Numbered from the stretch's first letter, positions 35,341 through 45,117 are shown. The stretch: 64,000 nucleotides of DNA from Treponema socranskii subsp. buccale (GCF_024181585.1 NZ_CP054258.1:1-64000), one strand, 5' to 3'. A program made the numbers and translations. Notes: generated by a model from the sequence alone, not told the origin.

Positions 35341-36504
35341 ATGAAAAAAATCGGTAAACTCGTCGCCTTCGCAGCGGCCGTTTTTACACTCGGCACCTTT
35401 GTTTCATGTACGAAAAAAAACGCTCAGGCGGAAAGCGATACGATTAAAATCGGCGTATTCGAACCGATGACGGGAGCGAATGCGGCGGGCGGCGCCCTTG
35501 AGCTCGAAGGCGTCCGTCTTGCAAACGAACTGTATCCGACGGTTACGGCGGGCGGGAAAGAATATAAAGTCGAACTCGTGGTCGCCGACAACAAATCCGA
35601 TAAAGTCGAAGCGGCGAATGCGGTACAGCGCCTCGTTGACAAAGAAAAAGTAAAGGTTGTACTCGGTTCGTGGGGTTCGGGCTATTCCATCGCAGCGGGT
35701 CCCATCGTGCAGGAAGCGAAAGTTCCGGCAATGGGATTGACGTGTACGAATCCCCTCGTTACAAAGGACAATCCGTATTATTTCCGCGTATGCTTTATCG
35801 ATCCGTTTCAGGGAACCGTTATGGCGACATACGCGAATAAAAATCTCAACGCGAAAACCGCGGTGCTTATCCGTGAAATTTCGAACGATTATTCCGTCGG
35901 TCTTGCGAAATTCTTTTCCGACACGTTTAAAAAACTTGCCGGAGAATCGAGCATTCTTGCAGAGCTCAATTACAATACCGGCGATCAGGATTTTACCGCG
36001 CAGCTGACGACGATCAAAGCGAGCAATCCCGACGTGATCTTTGCGCCGGGCAATTACACGGAAAGCGCCCTTATCATGAAGCAGGCGAGAGAGCTCGGCA
36101 TTACTGCACCTTTCCTCGGCGGCGATACGTGGGAAACACCCGAACTCATCGATGTCGGAAAAGATGCCGTTGAAGGCTGTCTTCTTTCTACGGCTTTCGA
36201 TGCAGGCGGTGCGACGGGCGATCTTGCGAAAACTTTTTTGGCAAAATACGATGAAGAGTATCACAAAGAACCCGCCGCGTTTACGGTTCTCGCTTTTGAC
36301 GGATATCGCCTTGTTCTCGACGCGATACGTCGGGCCGATTCGATCGACACGACGAAGATTCGCGATGCGATTGCGGCGACGAGCGACTTCGAAGGAGTTG
36401 CCGGAAACGTTACGCTCGATGAAAACGGAGACGCGACGAAAAGCGCTTTTATTAAAACGGTAAAAGACGGAAAGTTTACCTATATCACAATCGTAAACCC
36501 GTAA
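35341..36504 (+). CDS. Branched-chain amino-acid ABC transporter substrate-binding lipoprotein
   Basis: A 387-residue LivJ/LivK-type binding protein. The signal peptide ends in a lipobox FVSC (Cys22), so it is membrane-anchored. The mature part reads IKIGVFEPMTGANAAGGALE, AVQRLVDKEKVKVVLGSWGS and NPYYFRVCFIDPFQGTVMA, typical of the family, followed by FLGGDTWETPELIDV. ATG 35341 has GGAGG upstream; the frame is open to 35311 without purpose. It heads the livJHMGF-like operon, all on the plus strand. Confidence 0.94.
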   Translation: MKKIGKLVAFAAAVFTLGTFVSCTKKNAQAESDTIKIGVFEPMTGANAAGGALELEGVRLANELYPTVTAGGKEYKVELVVADNKSDKVEAANAVQRLVDKEKVKVVLGSWGSGYSIAAGPIVQEAKVPAMGLTCTNPLVTKDNPYYFRVCFIDPFQGTVMATYANKNLNAKTAVLIREISNDYSVGLAKFFSDTFKKLAGESSILAELNYNTGDQDFTAQLTTIKASNPDVIFAPGNYTESALIMKQARELGITAPFLGGDTWETPELIDVGKDAVEGCLLSTAFDAGGATGDLAKTFLAKYDEEYHKEPAAFTVLAFDGYRLVLDAIRRADSIDTTKIRDAIAATSDFEGVAGNVTLDENGDATKSAFIKTVKDGKFTYITIVNP

Positions 36505-36523
36505 GAATTTTTAATAATTAATA

Positions 36524-36564
36524 ATACCTGCCGTAAGGCGGTGCAAAGGTTTTGCGGCAGGTAT
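36524..36564 (+). other. Intercistronic stem-loop after the binding-protein gene
   Basis: Arms ATACCTGCCG (36524-36533) and CGGCAGGTAT (36555-36564) can extend by three more pairs. No T run follows. It likely stabilises the upstream mRNA and sets a high ratio of binding protein to permease, a common arrangement in ABC operons. Confidence 0.65.
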
Positions 36565-36582
36565 CGTGTTTCGGAACTGTAT

Positions 36583-37488
36583 ATGACACCGGTACTTTTT
36601 TTGCAGCATATCGTAAATGCGCTTTCGCTCGGCAGCCTCTACGCGCTCATCGCAATCGGTTATACGATGGTGTACGGCATATTGCGCCTCATCAACTTTG
36701 CGCACGGCGATATCTTTATGCTCGGCGGATATTTTGCGTTTTATCTCATCGCGACGTTTTTTTTACCGTGGTGGGTTGCTTTTATCGTTGCGATTTCGCT
36801 GACGGCTCTGCTCGGGATCGGACTTGAACGGGTCGCCTACCGGCCGCTTCGCGATTCGCCGAAAATTTCCGTTATGATAAGCGCTATCGGCGCTTCGTTT
36901 TTGATCGAAAACTTGGCGACCGTCGTTTTCGGCGGACGGCAAAAAGGTTTTCCCGTTCCCGATATTTTTAATAAATTGTTTACGTTCGGTTCGTCGAAAA
37001 ACGCGGTTACCGTCGTTGCAATCAGCGCAGTCATTCCGATTGTGACGGCCGTACTCCTCGTGTTGCTGCTTTGGGTCGTCAATAAAACGAAGACGGGTAT
37101 GGCGATGCGTGCGGTTTCGACCGATTTGGATGCGGCACGGCTTCAGGCGATCGACGTCGATAAAACGATTTCTTTTACGTTCGGAATCGGTTCGCTCATG
37201 GCTGCCATCGGCGGCATCCTGTGGGCGTTAAAATATCCTCAGCTGAATCCGACGATGGGTATCATGCCGGGACTCAAGTGTTTTATCGCAGCGGTGCTCG
37301 GCGGCATCGGCAATATAGGAGGAGCGGTGCTCGGCGGTTTTTTGCTCGGCTTTCTCGAAATCATGATAATCGCGTTTTTGCCGGCGCTTACCGGCTACCG
37401 CGACGCGTTTGCGTTTATCGTGCTTATCCTCGTGCTGCTCTTTAAGCCTGCGGGGCTGCTCGGAAAAAACCAAGTGGAAAAAGTATGA
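36583..37488 (+). CDS. livH: Branched-chain amino-acid ABC transporter permease LivH
   Basis: A 301-residue inner-membrane protein with about eight segments. It shows the LivH hallmarks LGSLYALIAIGYTMVYGILR and INFAHGDIFMLGGYFAF near the N-terminus, then AVLGGIGNIGGAVLGGFLLG near residue 245, which contacts the ATPases. ATG 36583 is preferred; an upstream GTG at 36541 lies inside the stem-loop. It overlaps livM by 4 bp. Confidence 0.94.
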   Translation: MTPVLFLQHIVNALSLGSLYALIAIGYTMVYGILRLINFAHGDIFMLGGYFAFYLIATFFLPWWVAFIVAISLTALLGIGLERVAYRPLRDSPKISVMISAIGASFLIENLATVVFGGRQKGFPVPDIFNKLFTFGSSKNAVTVVAISAVIPIVTAVLLVLLLWVVNKTKTGMAMRAVSTDLDAARLQAIDVDKTISFTFGIGSLMAAIGGILWALKYPQLNPTMGIMPGLKCFIAAVLGGIGNIGGAVLGGFLLGFLEIMIIAFLPALTGYRDAFAFIVLILVLLFKPAGLLGKNQVEKV

Positions 37489-38567
37489 GCGCGGCAGTCA
37501 TAACAATCGATAAAAAGAAAAAAACGATATTGACCGTGTGTGCGGCTGTGCTTGCGCTTGCGTTCATCGCCGCAGCCGATGTTTTTTTCGATAATTTTAC
37601 GCTGCGCGTTTTCAATCTCTGCGCAATCTATATCGTCCTTGCGCTTTCGCTCAATTTATTAAACGGTTTTACCGGCATTTTTTCGCTCGGACATGCGGGT
37701 TTTATGGCGATCGGCGCGTATGTTTCGGCGCTTTTGACGATGAGTCCCGCGCAAAAAGAAATGAATTTTTACCTTGCGCCGATTATACAACCGCTTGCAG
37801 GCGTTCAGATTCCGTTTTTGCCGGCCCTTTTGCTTGCAGGCTTGGCCGCCGCGCTCTTTGCTTTTTTGATCGGACTTCCGGTGCTGCGTCTGCACGACGA
37901 TTATCTCGCGATTGCCTCTCTCGGTTTTGCGGAAATCATCCGCGTCGTCATTACGAATTTGCAGCGAGTGACGAACGGCGCGCTCGGTTTAAAAGGCTTA
38001 CCGAAGTATTCGACGACCTACGTCGTGTGGGGCTGCGCGATCCTCGCAATCGTCTTTACGGTTGCGCTTATCAATTCCGCTTTCGGCAGTTCGCTTAAAG
38101 CGATCCGCGACAACGAAATCGCGGCGGAAGCGATGGGTATCAACGTTGCAAAAGTTAAAACGATCAGTTTTATCATGTCGGGTTTTATGGCGGGAATCGG
38201 AGGCGCTTTGCTCGGGCATCTCATGCAGACAATCGATCCGCGTATGTTCGTGTTCGGCCTCACGTACAATATCCTGCTCATCGTCGTGCTCGGCGGAAAC
38301 GGCAGCATTACGGGTTCGGTCATCGCATCGATCGTCGTCACCGTGTGCATGGAAATGCTGCGCTTTCTCGACGGTCCGCTCAATTTCGTTTTCGTCAAAA
38401 CAAACGGTTTGCCCGGACTGCGCATGGTCGTCTTTTCGCTTTTGCTTATGATCGTCGTCATCTATCGGCAGCGCGGTCTCATGGGCACGAACGAATTTTC
38501 CTGGGATTATCTTGCAAAGATCGGACTTGTGCCGAAGTTGAAAAATCGAAAAACGGGAGGCCGCTGA
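37485..38567 (+). CDS. livM: Branched-chain amino-acid ABC transporter permease LivM
   Basis: A 360-residue permease, partner of LivH. It contains ALSLNLLNGFTGIFSLGHAG near residue 50, typical of LivM, LPVLRLHDDYLAIASLGFAE near 130 and the coupling loop SLKAIRDNEIAAEAMGIN near 205, followed by SGFMAGIGGALLG. The ATGA overlap with livH and the 1-bp overlap with livG show tight translational coupling. Confidence 0.94.
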   Translation: MSAAVITIDKKKKTILTVCAAVLALAFIAAADVFFDNFTLRVFNLCAIYIVLALSLNLLNGFTGIFSLGHAGFMAIGAYVSALLTMSPAQKEMNFYLAPIIQPLAGVQIPFLPALLLAGLAAALFAFLIGLPVLRLHDDYLAIASLGFAEIIRVVITNLQRVTNGALGLKGLPKYSTTYVVWGCAILAIVFTVALINSAFGSSLKAIRDNEIAAEAMGINVAKVKTISFIMSGFMAGIGGALLGHLMQTIDPRMFVFGLTYNILLIVVLGGNGSITGSVIASIVVTVCMEMLRFLDGPLNFVFVKTNGLPGLRMVVFSLLLMIVVIYRQRGLMGTNEFSWDYLAKIGLVPKLKNRKTGGR

Positions 38568-39361
38568 TGCTGCAGTGCATTCACACGACGATACAGTTCG
38601 GCGGACTCACGGCGGTTCGGGATTTGAATCTCAAAGTCGATGACGGCGAAATCGTCGGCTTGATAGGGCCGAACGGAGCGGGCAAAACGACCGCGTTCAA
38701 TATGATCACCGGCGTGTATAAACCGACCGGCGGCGGCATCTTTTGGGACGATACCGATATCGTAAAATTGAAGCCGCATCAAATCACCGAACTCGGACTT
38801 GCGCGTACGTTTCAAAATATCAGGCTGTTCGGCGAAATGAGCGTGCTTGAAAACGTCACGGTTGCGGGAAATCTGCGTGCGCACTTCAGCGTATTCGAAT
38901 CGGTGCTGCATTTGCCGGGATACCGACACCGCGCTCAAAAAGTCAAAGAACATGCGCTCGATCTCCTCGATCAGGTCAATTTAAAAAAACACGCGTACGA
39001 CAGTGCGACGAGTTTGCCTTACGGCGAACAGCGCCGCCTTGAAATCGTGCGCGCGCTTGCGACGCGGCCGAAACTGCTCCTGCTCGACGAACCGGCGGCG
39101 GGGATGAATCCCCAGGAATCGGAAGAGCTGATGGTTTTTATTAAAAAAATCAGAAACGATTTCGGTATTTCGATTTTATTAATCGAACATCATATGCAGG
39201 TCGTTATGGGAATCTGCGACAGAATGTATGTGCTCGAATACGGTAATACGATTGCCGAAGGAACGCCGAAAGAGATAAGCTCGAATCAAAAAGTGATCGA
39301 CGCGTATTTGGGTACGGAAAACGAATTCTTCGACGGAGATGCGGAGGGCGGCGATGCTTGA
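38567..39361 (+). CDS. livG: Branched-chain amino-acid ABC transporter ATP-binding protein LivG
   Basis: A 264-residue ABC ATPase starting [20 protein letters not shown]. Walker [13 protein letters not shown] near residue 36, the LivG-type Q-loop region [13 protein letters not shown] near 80, signature [16 protein letters not shown] near 150 and Walker [14 protein letters not shown] near 172 are all intact. The start overlaps the livM stop, with GGGAGG upstream; the longer open frame from 38345 lies inside livM. The C-terminus ends in an acidic tail. Confidence 0.95.
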   Translation: MLQCIHTTIQFGGLTAVRDLNLKVDDGEIVGLIGPNGAGKTTAFNMITGVYKPTGGGIFWDDTDIVKLKPHQITELGLARTFQNIRLFGEMSVLENVTVAGNLRAHFSVFESVLHLPGYRHRAQKVKEHALDLLDQVNLKKHAYDSATSLPYGEQRRLEIVRALATRPKLLLLDEPAAGMNPQESEELMVFIKKIRNDFGISILLIEHHMQVVMGICDRMYVLEYGNTIAEGTPKEISSNQKVIDAYLGTENEFFDGDAEGGDA

Positions 39362-40064
39362 GCTTACGAACGTTGAAGTATATTACGGGGGCATTCACGC
39401 GCTGCAAGGGATTTCGATCGAAGTTCCCGACGGAAAAATCGTATCGCTGATCGGCGCGAACGGAGCGGGAAAATCGACGACGCTCAATTCGATCGTCGGA
39501 TTGGTAAAACCGCAATCGGGTTCCATCGCGTGGAACGGAAAAGAGCTGACCGCACTCGGAACAAAGCGCATCGTTTCGGATGGCGTCGTGCTCGTGCCGG
39601 AAGGGCGCCGTATTTTCCCCAACCTCACGACGTGGGAAAACATTACGCTCGGCGCTTATCACCGAAGCGATAAAGCGGGTATAGAAAGAGACCGCGATAT
39701 GGTGTATGAACTTTTTCCGAGATTAAAAGAACGCGCGAAACAAAATGCGGGAACGCTCTCCGGGGGAGAGCAGCAGATGCTCGCCGTCGCGCGCGGTCTT
39801 ATGGCGCGTCCGAAATTGTTTATGCTCGACGAACCGTCGCTCGGGCTTGCCCCGCTCATCATCAAAGATATTTTCGATACGATTCGTAAAATAAACGCGG
39901 AGGGTACGACCGTGCTGCTCGTCGAACAGAATGCGCGCGCCGCGCTCAAAATCGCCGACGCGGCGTACGTTATGGAAACGGGGCGGATCACGCTTTCAGG
40001 TACGGGAAAAGAGCTGCTCGCCGATACGCGCATCAAAGAAGCGTATTTGGGCGGCGCAAAATAA
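39354..40064 (+). CDS. livF: Branched-chain amino-acid ABC transporter ATP-binding protein LivF
   Basis: A 236-residue ABC ATPase starting [20 protein letters not shown]. Walker A GANGAGKSTTLN near residue 36, the LivF feature VPEGRRIFPNLTTWENITLG near 82, signature LSGGEQQMLAVARGL near 132 and Walker B LFMLDEPSLGLAP near 152. ATG 39354 overlaps the end of livG by 8 bp and has GGAGGG upstream. It completes a five-gene uptake system for Leu/Ile/Val or related substrates. Confidence 0.95.
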   Translation: MLELTNVEVYYGGIHALQGISIEVPDGKIVSLIGANGAGKSTTLNSIVGLVKPQSGSIAWNGKELTALGTKRIVSDGVVLVPEGRRIFPNLTTWENITLGAYHRSDKAGIERDRDMVYELFPRLKERAKQNAGTLSGGEQQMLAVARGLMARPKLFMLDEPSLGLAPLIIKDIFDTIRKINAEGTTVLLVEQNARAALKIADAAYVMETGRITLSGTGKELLADTRIKEAYLGGAK

Positions 40065-40212
40065 ACGTATCGTCCGAAACGGCAAATGCGCTTCAAATCG
40101 TCGAAAACAATCGCGCTCTTCGCATCGTTTGCGCCGCGAGTTTGCCGGGCAAACAGGTGTCGAAAAAACGGTGCGCAGCACTGCGTTAATAATTATCGCA
40201 CGGACAACCGCA

Positions 40213-40241
40213 TTGACAGGGCAGGCGATTACTTGTATTAT
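40213..40241 (+). promoter_or_regulatory. Promoter of ppdK
   Basis: Consensus TTGACA (40213-40218), 17-bp spacer, TATTAT (40236-40241). The leader to the ATG at 40282 is about 34 nt and has a GGAG ribosome site. Confidence 0.75.
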
Positions 40242-40281
40242 TTTCTTATCTTATCTCTCGATCCTTATATGGAGTTATTAC

Positions 40282-43167
40282 ATGGCAAAGACAAAACTCG
40301 TTTATTTTTTCGGCAACAAAAAAGCCGAAGGCAACGCCGATATGCGTGCGGAACTCGGAGGCAAAGGTGCGAACCTTGCCGAAATGACGAATATCGGTGT
40401 TCCGGTTCCGCCGGGATTCACCATTTCAACCGATGTGTGCAAGATGTACTACGATAATGACAGAAAGTATCCGAAAGAACTGTATTCCGACGTCGCGGCA
40501 AATCTTGCAAAGCTCGAACGCGCGTTCGGTAAAAAACTCGGCGCTCCGGACGATCCGCTGCTCGTTTCCGTCCGCTCGGGTGCGGCGAGCTCCATGCCCG
40601 GTATGATGGACACGATCCTCAACCTCGGCCTCAACGACAAATCGGTGCTCGGTCTTGCAAAAAAGACGAATAATCCGCGCTTTGCGTGGGATGCGTACCG
40701 CCGCTTTATTCAAATGTTCGGCGACGTCGCGATGGGCGTTCCGCATGAAGAATTCGAAAAAATTCTTTCGGAAGCGAAAGCCCGCGCGGGTAAAAAACTC
40801 GACAACGAACTCGATACGTCGGAGCTTCAAGACATCGTCGCAAAATACAAAGCGCTGTATCAAAAGACGACGGGAACGGAATTCCCGCAGGATCCGGAAA
40901 AGCAGATGTGGCACGCGATCAACGCGGTTTTCGGTTCGTGGATGAATGCGCGCGCGATCAAGTACCGCGAGCTCAATAATATCAAAGGATTGAAGGGAAC
41001 GGCCGTCACCGTTATGGCGATGGTGTTCGGCAATATGGGCAACGATTCCGGCACGGGCGTGTGCTTCAGCCGCAGCCCCTCGACCGGCGAAAACAAATTC
41101 TTCGGCGAATATTTGATGAACGCGCAGGGCGAAGACGTCGTCGCCGGTATCCGCACGCCGCAGGAAATCAGTCAGCTGAAAAAAGACAATCCGAAAGTCT
41201 ACGACGAACTCATCAAAATCCGCAACAATCTCGAAAAGCACTATCACGATATGCAGGATATGGAATTCACCGTTCAGCAGGGCAAGCTCTATATGCTCCA
41301 GTGCCGCAACGGTAAACGCACCGGTCCTGCCGCGGTCAAAATGGCCGTCGATATGGTCGGCGAAAAACTTATCACGAAGGAAGAAGCGATCCTCCGCGTG
41401 GATGCGGATCAAATCGACCAGCTGCTTCACCCGATGATCGACAAAGACGCTGCAAAACGCGCAGGCGTCATTGCGAGCGGTTTGAACGCTTCTCCGGGAG
41501 CGGGCTGCGGTCAAATCGTGTTTACGGCAGACGAAGCGGAAAAGCTTGCAAAAGAAGGCAAAAAAGTGCTGCTCGTCCGCAAAGAGACGAGCCCCGACGA
41601 TATCGCCGGTATGGCGGCCGCTCAAGGCATCCTCACCGCGACGGGCGGACGCACGTCGCACGCGGCTGTCGTCGCGCGCCAGATGGGCAAACCCTGCGTT
41701 TCGGGCGTCGAAGCGATCCGTTTTTCAAACGGCGCCATCACCGTCAACGGCAAATCGTACCGGCAGGGTGACTGGCTTACGATCGACGGTTCGACGGGCA
41801 ACGTATACGCCGGACAGATCCCGACAAAAGAGCCGCAGATCACCGGCGACTTCGGCACCTTTATGAAATGGTGCGACGAAGTCCGCAACGGATCCGTCCG
41901 CAAAGTCGGCAAATCGACGATCAAAGGTTTCGGCGTCCGCGCAAATGCCGACCAGCCCGATCAGGCGCAGGCCGCGTTTAACTTCGGTGCGGAAGGCGTC
42001 GGTCTCTGCCGTACGGAACACATGTTCTTCGATCCCGCGAAGCTCGTGTACTTCCAGGCGATGATCGCATCCGATACGACGAGTGCCCGCGAAAAAGCGC
42101 TTGCGAAAATCATGCCGCTGCAGAAAAAAGATTTTTCCGGCATCTTTGACGCGATGAAGGGCAAGCCCGTCATCATTCGCTTCCTCGATCCGCCGCTTCA
42201 CGAATTTATTCCGAAAGATGAAGAGGGAACGCGCAAAGTGCAGCAAGTGCTGAAAGAAGAAGGCATTGACGTGTCGGTTGAAACGCTTACCGCGCGCTTC
42301 AACGCACTGAAAGAGTTCAACCCGATGCTCGGTCACCGCGGCTGCCGTCTCACGATCACCTATCCTGAAATTTATAAAATGCAGACGGAAGCCGTTACGC
42401 TTGCAGCGATCGAATGCAAAAAGCGCGGCATCCCCGTCCGCCCGATGATTATGATCCCGATCGTGTGCGAACCGAACGAGCTTGCGACGATCCGCAAAGA
42501 ATGCGAAGAAGTCATCGAAAAAGTCGAAAAAGAGAGCGGTATGAAAGTCGCAATTGAAATCGGTACGATGATCGAAGTCCCGCGCGCGGCGCTCCTTTCC
42601 GGAGAGATCGCGAAGGTTGCGGATTTCTACAGTTTCGGTTCGAACGATTTGACGCAGTTGACCTTCGGTTTCAGCCGCGACGATGCGGGCAAATTCCTCG
42701 GCGCGTACTACCATCGCAACATCCTCGACGACGATCCGTTTAAGACGCTCGACGAAAAGGGTGTCGGCAAACTCATGGCAATGGCGGTTACGGACGCGCG
42801 CGAAGTTAAACCGGAAATGCACCTCGGTATCTGCGGTGAACACGGAGGCGATCCTGCGACGATCGACTTCTGCTATCGCGTCGGTCTCGATTACGTTTCG
42901 TGCTCGCCTTACCGCGTACCGATCGCACGCCTTTCGGCGGCGCAAGCGGTTATCCGTGCGGCAAAGGCGAAAAAAGCTGCCGCTAAAAAACCGGCTGCAA
43001 AAAAAGCTCCGGCAAAAAAGAGTACCGCAAAGACGGTAAAAAAAGCCGCACAGAAAAAAGTCGCGGCAAAACCGGCAAAAAAAACAACGGCGAAAAAAAC
43101 CGCCGCTAACAAACCGACTGCAAAAAAACCGGTCGCGAAGAAAACCGCTAAAAAAGCAAAAAAATAA
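40282..43167 (+). CDS. ppdK: Pyruvate, phosphate dikinase with a Lys/Ala-rich C-terminal tail
   Basis: PPDK interconverts pyruvate, ATP and phosphate with PEP, AMP and pyrophosphate; in many anaerobes it serves glycolysis. The 961-residue protein has the nucleotide-binding domain (about 1-350), the phosphohistidine domain with ATGGRTSHAAVVARQMGKPC near residue 455 (catalytic His) and the PEP-utilising TIM barrel (about 530-890), with GLCRTEHMFF and the C-terminal LGICGEHGGDP. The enzyme proper ends near residue 892, a normal length. The last 68 residues are almost only Lys, Ala, Thr, Pro and Val in AAKK/PAKK repeats, an odd histone-H1-like extension. The frame is open upstream into livF; ATG 40282 matches the family start. 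Confidence 0.95.
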   Translation: MAKTKLVYFFGNKKAEGNADMRAELGGKGANLAEMTNIGVPVPPGFTISTDVCKMYYDNDRKYPKELYSDVAANLAKLERAFGKKLGAPDDPLLVSVRSGAASSMPGMMDTILNLGLNDKSVLGLAKKTNNPRFAWDAYRRFIQMFGDVAMGVPHEEFEKILSEAKARAGKKLDNELDTSELQDIVAKYKALYQKTTGTEFPQDPEKQMWHAINAVFGSWMNARAIKYRELNNIKGLKGTAVTVMAMVFGNMGNDSGTGVCFSRSPSTGENKFFGEYLMNAQGEDVVAGIRTPQEISQLKKDNPKVYDELIKIRNNLEKHYHDMQDMEFTVQQGKLYMLQCRNGKRTGPAAVKMAVDMVGEKLITKEEAILRVDADQIDQLLHPMIDKDAAKRAGVIASGLNASPGAGCGQIVFTADEAEKLAKEGKKVLLVRKETSPDDIAGMAAAQGILTATGGRTSHAAVVARQMGKPCVSGVEAIRFSNGAITVNGKSYRQGDWLTIDGSTGNVYAGQIPTKEPQITGDFGTFMKWCDEVRNGSVRKVGKSTIKGFGVRANADQPDQAQAAFNFGAEGVGLCRTEHMFFDPAKLVYFQAMIASDTTSAREKALAKIMPLQKKDFSGIFDAMKGKPVIIRFLDPPLHEFIPKDEEGTRKVQQVLKEEGIDVSVETLTARFNALKEFNPMLGHRGCRLTITYPEIYKMQTEAVTLAAIECKKRGIPVRPMIMIPIVCEPNELATIRKECEEVIEKVEKESGMKVAIEIGTMIEVPRAALLSGEIAKVADFYSFGSNDLTQLTFGFSRDDAGKFLGAYYHRNILDDDPFKTLDEKGVGKLMAMAVTDAREVKPEMHLGICGEHGGDPATIDFCYRVGLDYVSCSPYRVPIARLSAAQAVIRAAKAKKAAAKKPAAKKAPAKKSTAKTVKKAAQKKVAAKPAKKTTAKKTAANKPTAKKPVAKKTAKKAKK

Positions 43168-43190
43168 TCTAAGCTGTATGTGACAGCGGA

Positions 43191-43234
43191 AACCGTCCGG
43201 TAAGCGCGAAAGCAAAATGCCGGGCGGTTTTTTT
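43191..43234 (+). terminator. Rho-independent terminator after ppdK
   Basis: AACCGTCCGG (43191-43200) pairs with CCGGGCGGTT (43220-43229), one G-U pair, followed by a T run to 43234. Confidence 0.85.
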
Positions 43235-43298
43235 ATGCAGCGGTTGCAGTGCAATTGCCGGTTTTAAAATCAAACGGAAGCATGCGGAGGTACGTGAA

Positions 43299-43838
43299 AT
43301 GGAACTTATCGAACAAAAAATTTCTTCCGAAGAGTTGTATAAAAGCGCATCGTATTCCTTTCGCGTCGATTCGGTTCGTTTACCTGACGGAAAAACGGGG
43401 ACGCGCGAAGTGGTAAAGCATCCCGGCGGCGTTGCGGTTTTAGCGATCGACGACGGTAAAGTCGCACTTGTCCGGCAATACCGATACGCTATCGATCGGA
43501 TTACGACGGAAATACCCGCCGGCAAGCTCGATAAAATTCCCGGAGAAAAGCCTGTCGATGCGGCGCGCCGCGAATTACGGGAAGAAACGGGCTGCATTGC
43601 GGATTCTATGGAATACCTCGGCATGATGTATCCGTCGCCGGGAATTATTACGGAAACGCTTTACATCTTTTATGCGCGCCGCCTTCAAAAAACGCGGCAG
43701 GAGCTGGATGACGACGAATTTCTCAATGTCGAATGGCTTCCGGTCGATACGCTGCTCAAACAAATCGGTGACGGAGAGATAAACGATTGCAAAGCGATTT
43801 GCGCTTGCATGTTTGCGCACCTTAAAGGTATATTGTGA
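43299..43838 (+). CDS. NUDIX hydrolase, ADP-ribose pyrophosphatase type
   Basis: A 179-residue NUDIX enzyme. The beta-strand region GVAVLAIDDGKVALVRQYRY precedes the Nudix box EIPAGKLDKIPGEKPVDAAR followed by RELREETG (about residues 68-95), with the metal-binding Glu residues intact. The AGK...GE pattern and the YPSPGIITETLYIF stretch after the box fit ADP-ribose or nucleoside-diphosphate-sugar pyrophosphatases. A GGAGG ribosome site precedes the ATG. The MFS gene starts 5 nt after its stop. Confidence 0.9.
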   Translation: MELIEQKISSEELYKSASYSFRVDSVRLPDGKTGTREVVKHPGGVAVLAIDDGKVALVRQYRYAIDRITTEIPAGKLDKIPGEKPVDAARRELREETGCIADSMEYLGMMYPSPGIITETLYIFYARRLQKTRQELDDDEFLNVEWLPVDTLLKQIGDGEINDCKAICACMFAHLKGIL

Positions 43839-43842
43839 AAAC

Positions 43843-45117
43843 ATGATACACGTATTGCTCGCGGTTATCTATATCGCATTTATCAGTCTCGGTTTGCCGG
43901 ATGCGCTGCTCGGTTCCGCATGGCCGGTTATGTATCGCGAATTCGGCGTAAACGTTTCTTACGCCGGTATCATTTCGATGATCATCGCTTTTGGAACCGT
44001 CGTTTCGAGTTTGCAGAGCGATCGATTGACGAAAAAATTCGGAACCGGACGGGTGACCGCCGCGAGCGTCGCGCTGACCGCGTTCGCGCTTTTCGGTTTT
44101 TCGCTTTCGCATTCGTTTTATGCGCTCGTCTTTTTGGCGCTTCCGTACGGACTCGGTGCGGGCAGCGTGGATGCGTCGCTGAATAATTACGTCGCGCTTC
44201 ATTACAAAAGCCGTCACATGAGCTGGCTGCACTGTATGTGGGGAGTAGGAGCGGCGGCCGGTCCCTACGTTATGGGTTTTGCGCTTGCACACGGGAACAC
44301 GTGGAATGCGGGTTATCGCGCGATTGCGGTACTGCAAACCGCGCTTACTGCCCTTCTCGTCTTCAGTTTGCCGCTTTGGAAACGAAACGATATAAGCGCA
44401 GCCGAGCGGATATCCGGAGCAGCGCAGGCTTCCGTATCCGATATACGCCCATCCGTGCCGAAGACGACGGAGTCTTCCGCATTCGATACGTCGAAAGCTT
44501 CATCACTCGATTCGGCCGATACCCGTCCGCTTTCGCTTAAAGAAATTATTAATTTACCCGGCGCAAAAGCGGTGATGCTTTCATTCTTTTGTTATTCCGC
44601 GGTGGAACAGACGAGCGGCCTTTGGGCGGCGAGCTATGCGGTTTTGCACAACGGCGTTTCAGCGGATGTCGCGGCGCGCTATGCGAGCTTCGTCTACCTA
44701 GGCATTACCGCAGGCCGCGCGCTCGCCGGTTTTATTTCGATGTATTTGAACGATACGCAGATGGTGAGGCTCGGCGAAATCGTTATCCTTGCCGGAGTGA
44801 TATTGCTCTTTGTGCCGTTCGGAAATACGTTTACACTTTCGGGTTTCGCGCTTATAGGGCTCGGCTGTGCGCCCGTTTTTCCGAGCCTCATCCATGCAAC
44901 GCCGCATCATTTCGGGGCAAATAAATCGCAGGCGGTTATCGGTGTACAAATGGCAAGCGCGTATATCGGCACTTGCGCTCTGCCGCCGCTCTTCGGTTTT
45001 CTCGCCGACAAATTCGGCATCTCGCTTTTGCCTGTATACGTGCTGCTGTTTTGCCTTCTCATGATCGCGTCTCACGAGCGGCTCGTACGGCTGACAAAAC
45101 GTGTAAATAAAATTTAA
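43843..45117 (+). CDS. MFS transporter
   Basis: A 424-residue major-facilitator protein with about twelve membrane segments in two halves. It begins IHVLLAVIYIAFISLGLPDA and carries the loop 2-3 type motif LQSDRLTKKFGTGRVTAASV near residue 55. A hydrophilic Ser/Asp-rich central loop (about 185-230) joins the halves. It resembles fucose-permease-like and YfkF-like MFS members; substrate unknown. ATG 43843 is chosen because the upstream codons lie inside the NUDIX gene. The two genes are probably coupled. Confidence 0.88.
   Translation: MIHVLLAVIYIAFISLGLPDALLGSAWPVMYREFGVNVSYAGIISMIIAFGTVVSSLQSDRLTKKFGTGRVTAASVALTAFALFGFSLSHSFYALVFLALPYGLGAGSVDASLNNYVALHYKSRHMSWLHCMWGVGAAAGPYVMGFALAHGNTWNAGYRAIAVLQTALTALLVFSLPLWKRNDISAAERISGAAQASVSDIRPSVPKTTESSAFDTSKASSLDSADTRPLSLKEIINLPGAKAVMLSFFCYSAVEQTSGLWAASYAVLHNGVSADVAARYASFVYLGITAGRALAGFISMYLNDTQMVRLGEIVILAGVILLFVPFGNTFTLSGFALIGLGCAPVFPSLIHATPHHFGANKSQAVIGVQMASAYIGTCALPPLFGFLADKFGISLLPVYVLLFCLLMIASHERLVRLTKRVNKI

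Noticed and set aside
40426-41661. Long minus-strand frame (411 codons) inside ppdK
   Set aside because: Antisense shadow of ppdK; composition typical of a reverse frame in a GC-rich coding region.
41725-43254. Long minus-strand frame (509 codons) inside ppdK
   Set aside because: Second antisense shadow; Phe/Cys-rich start mirrors the Lys/Ala tail.
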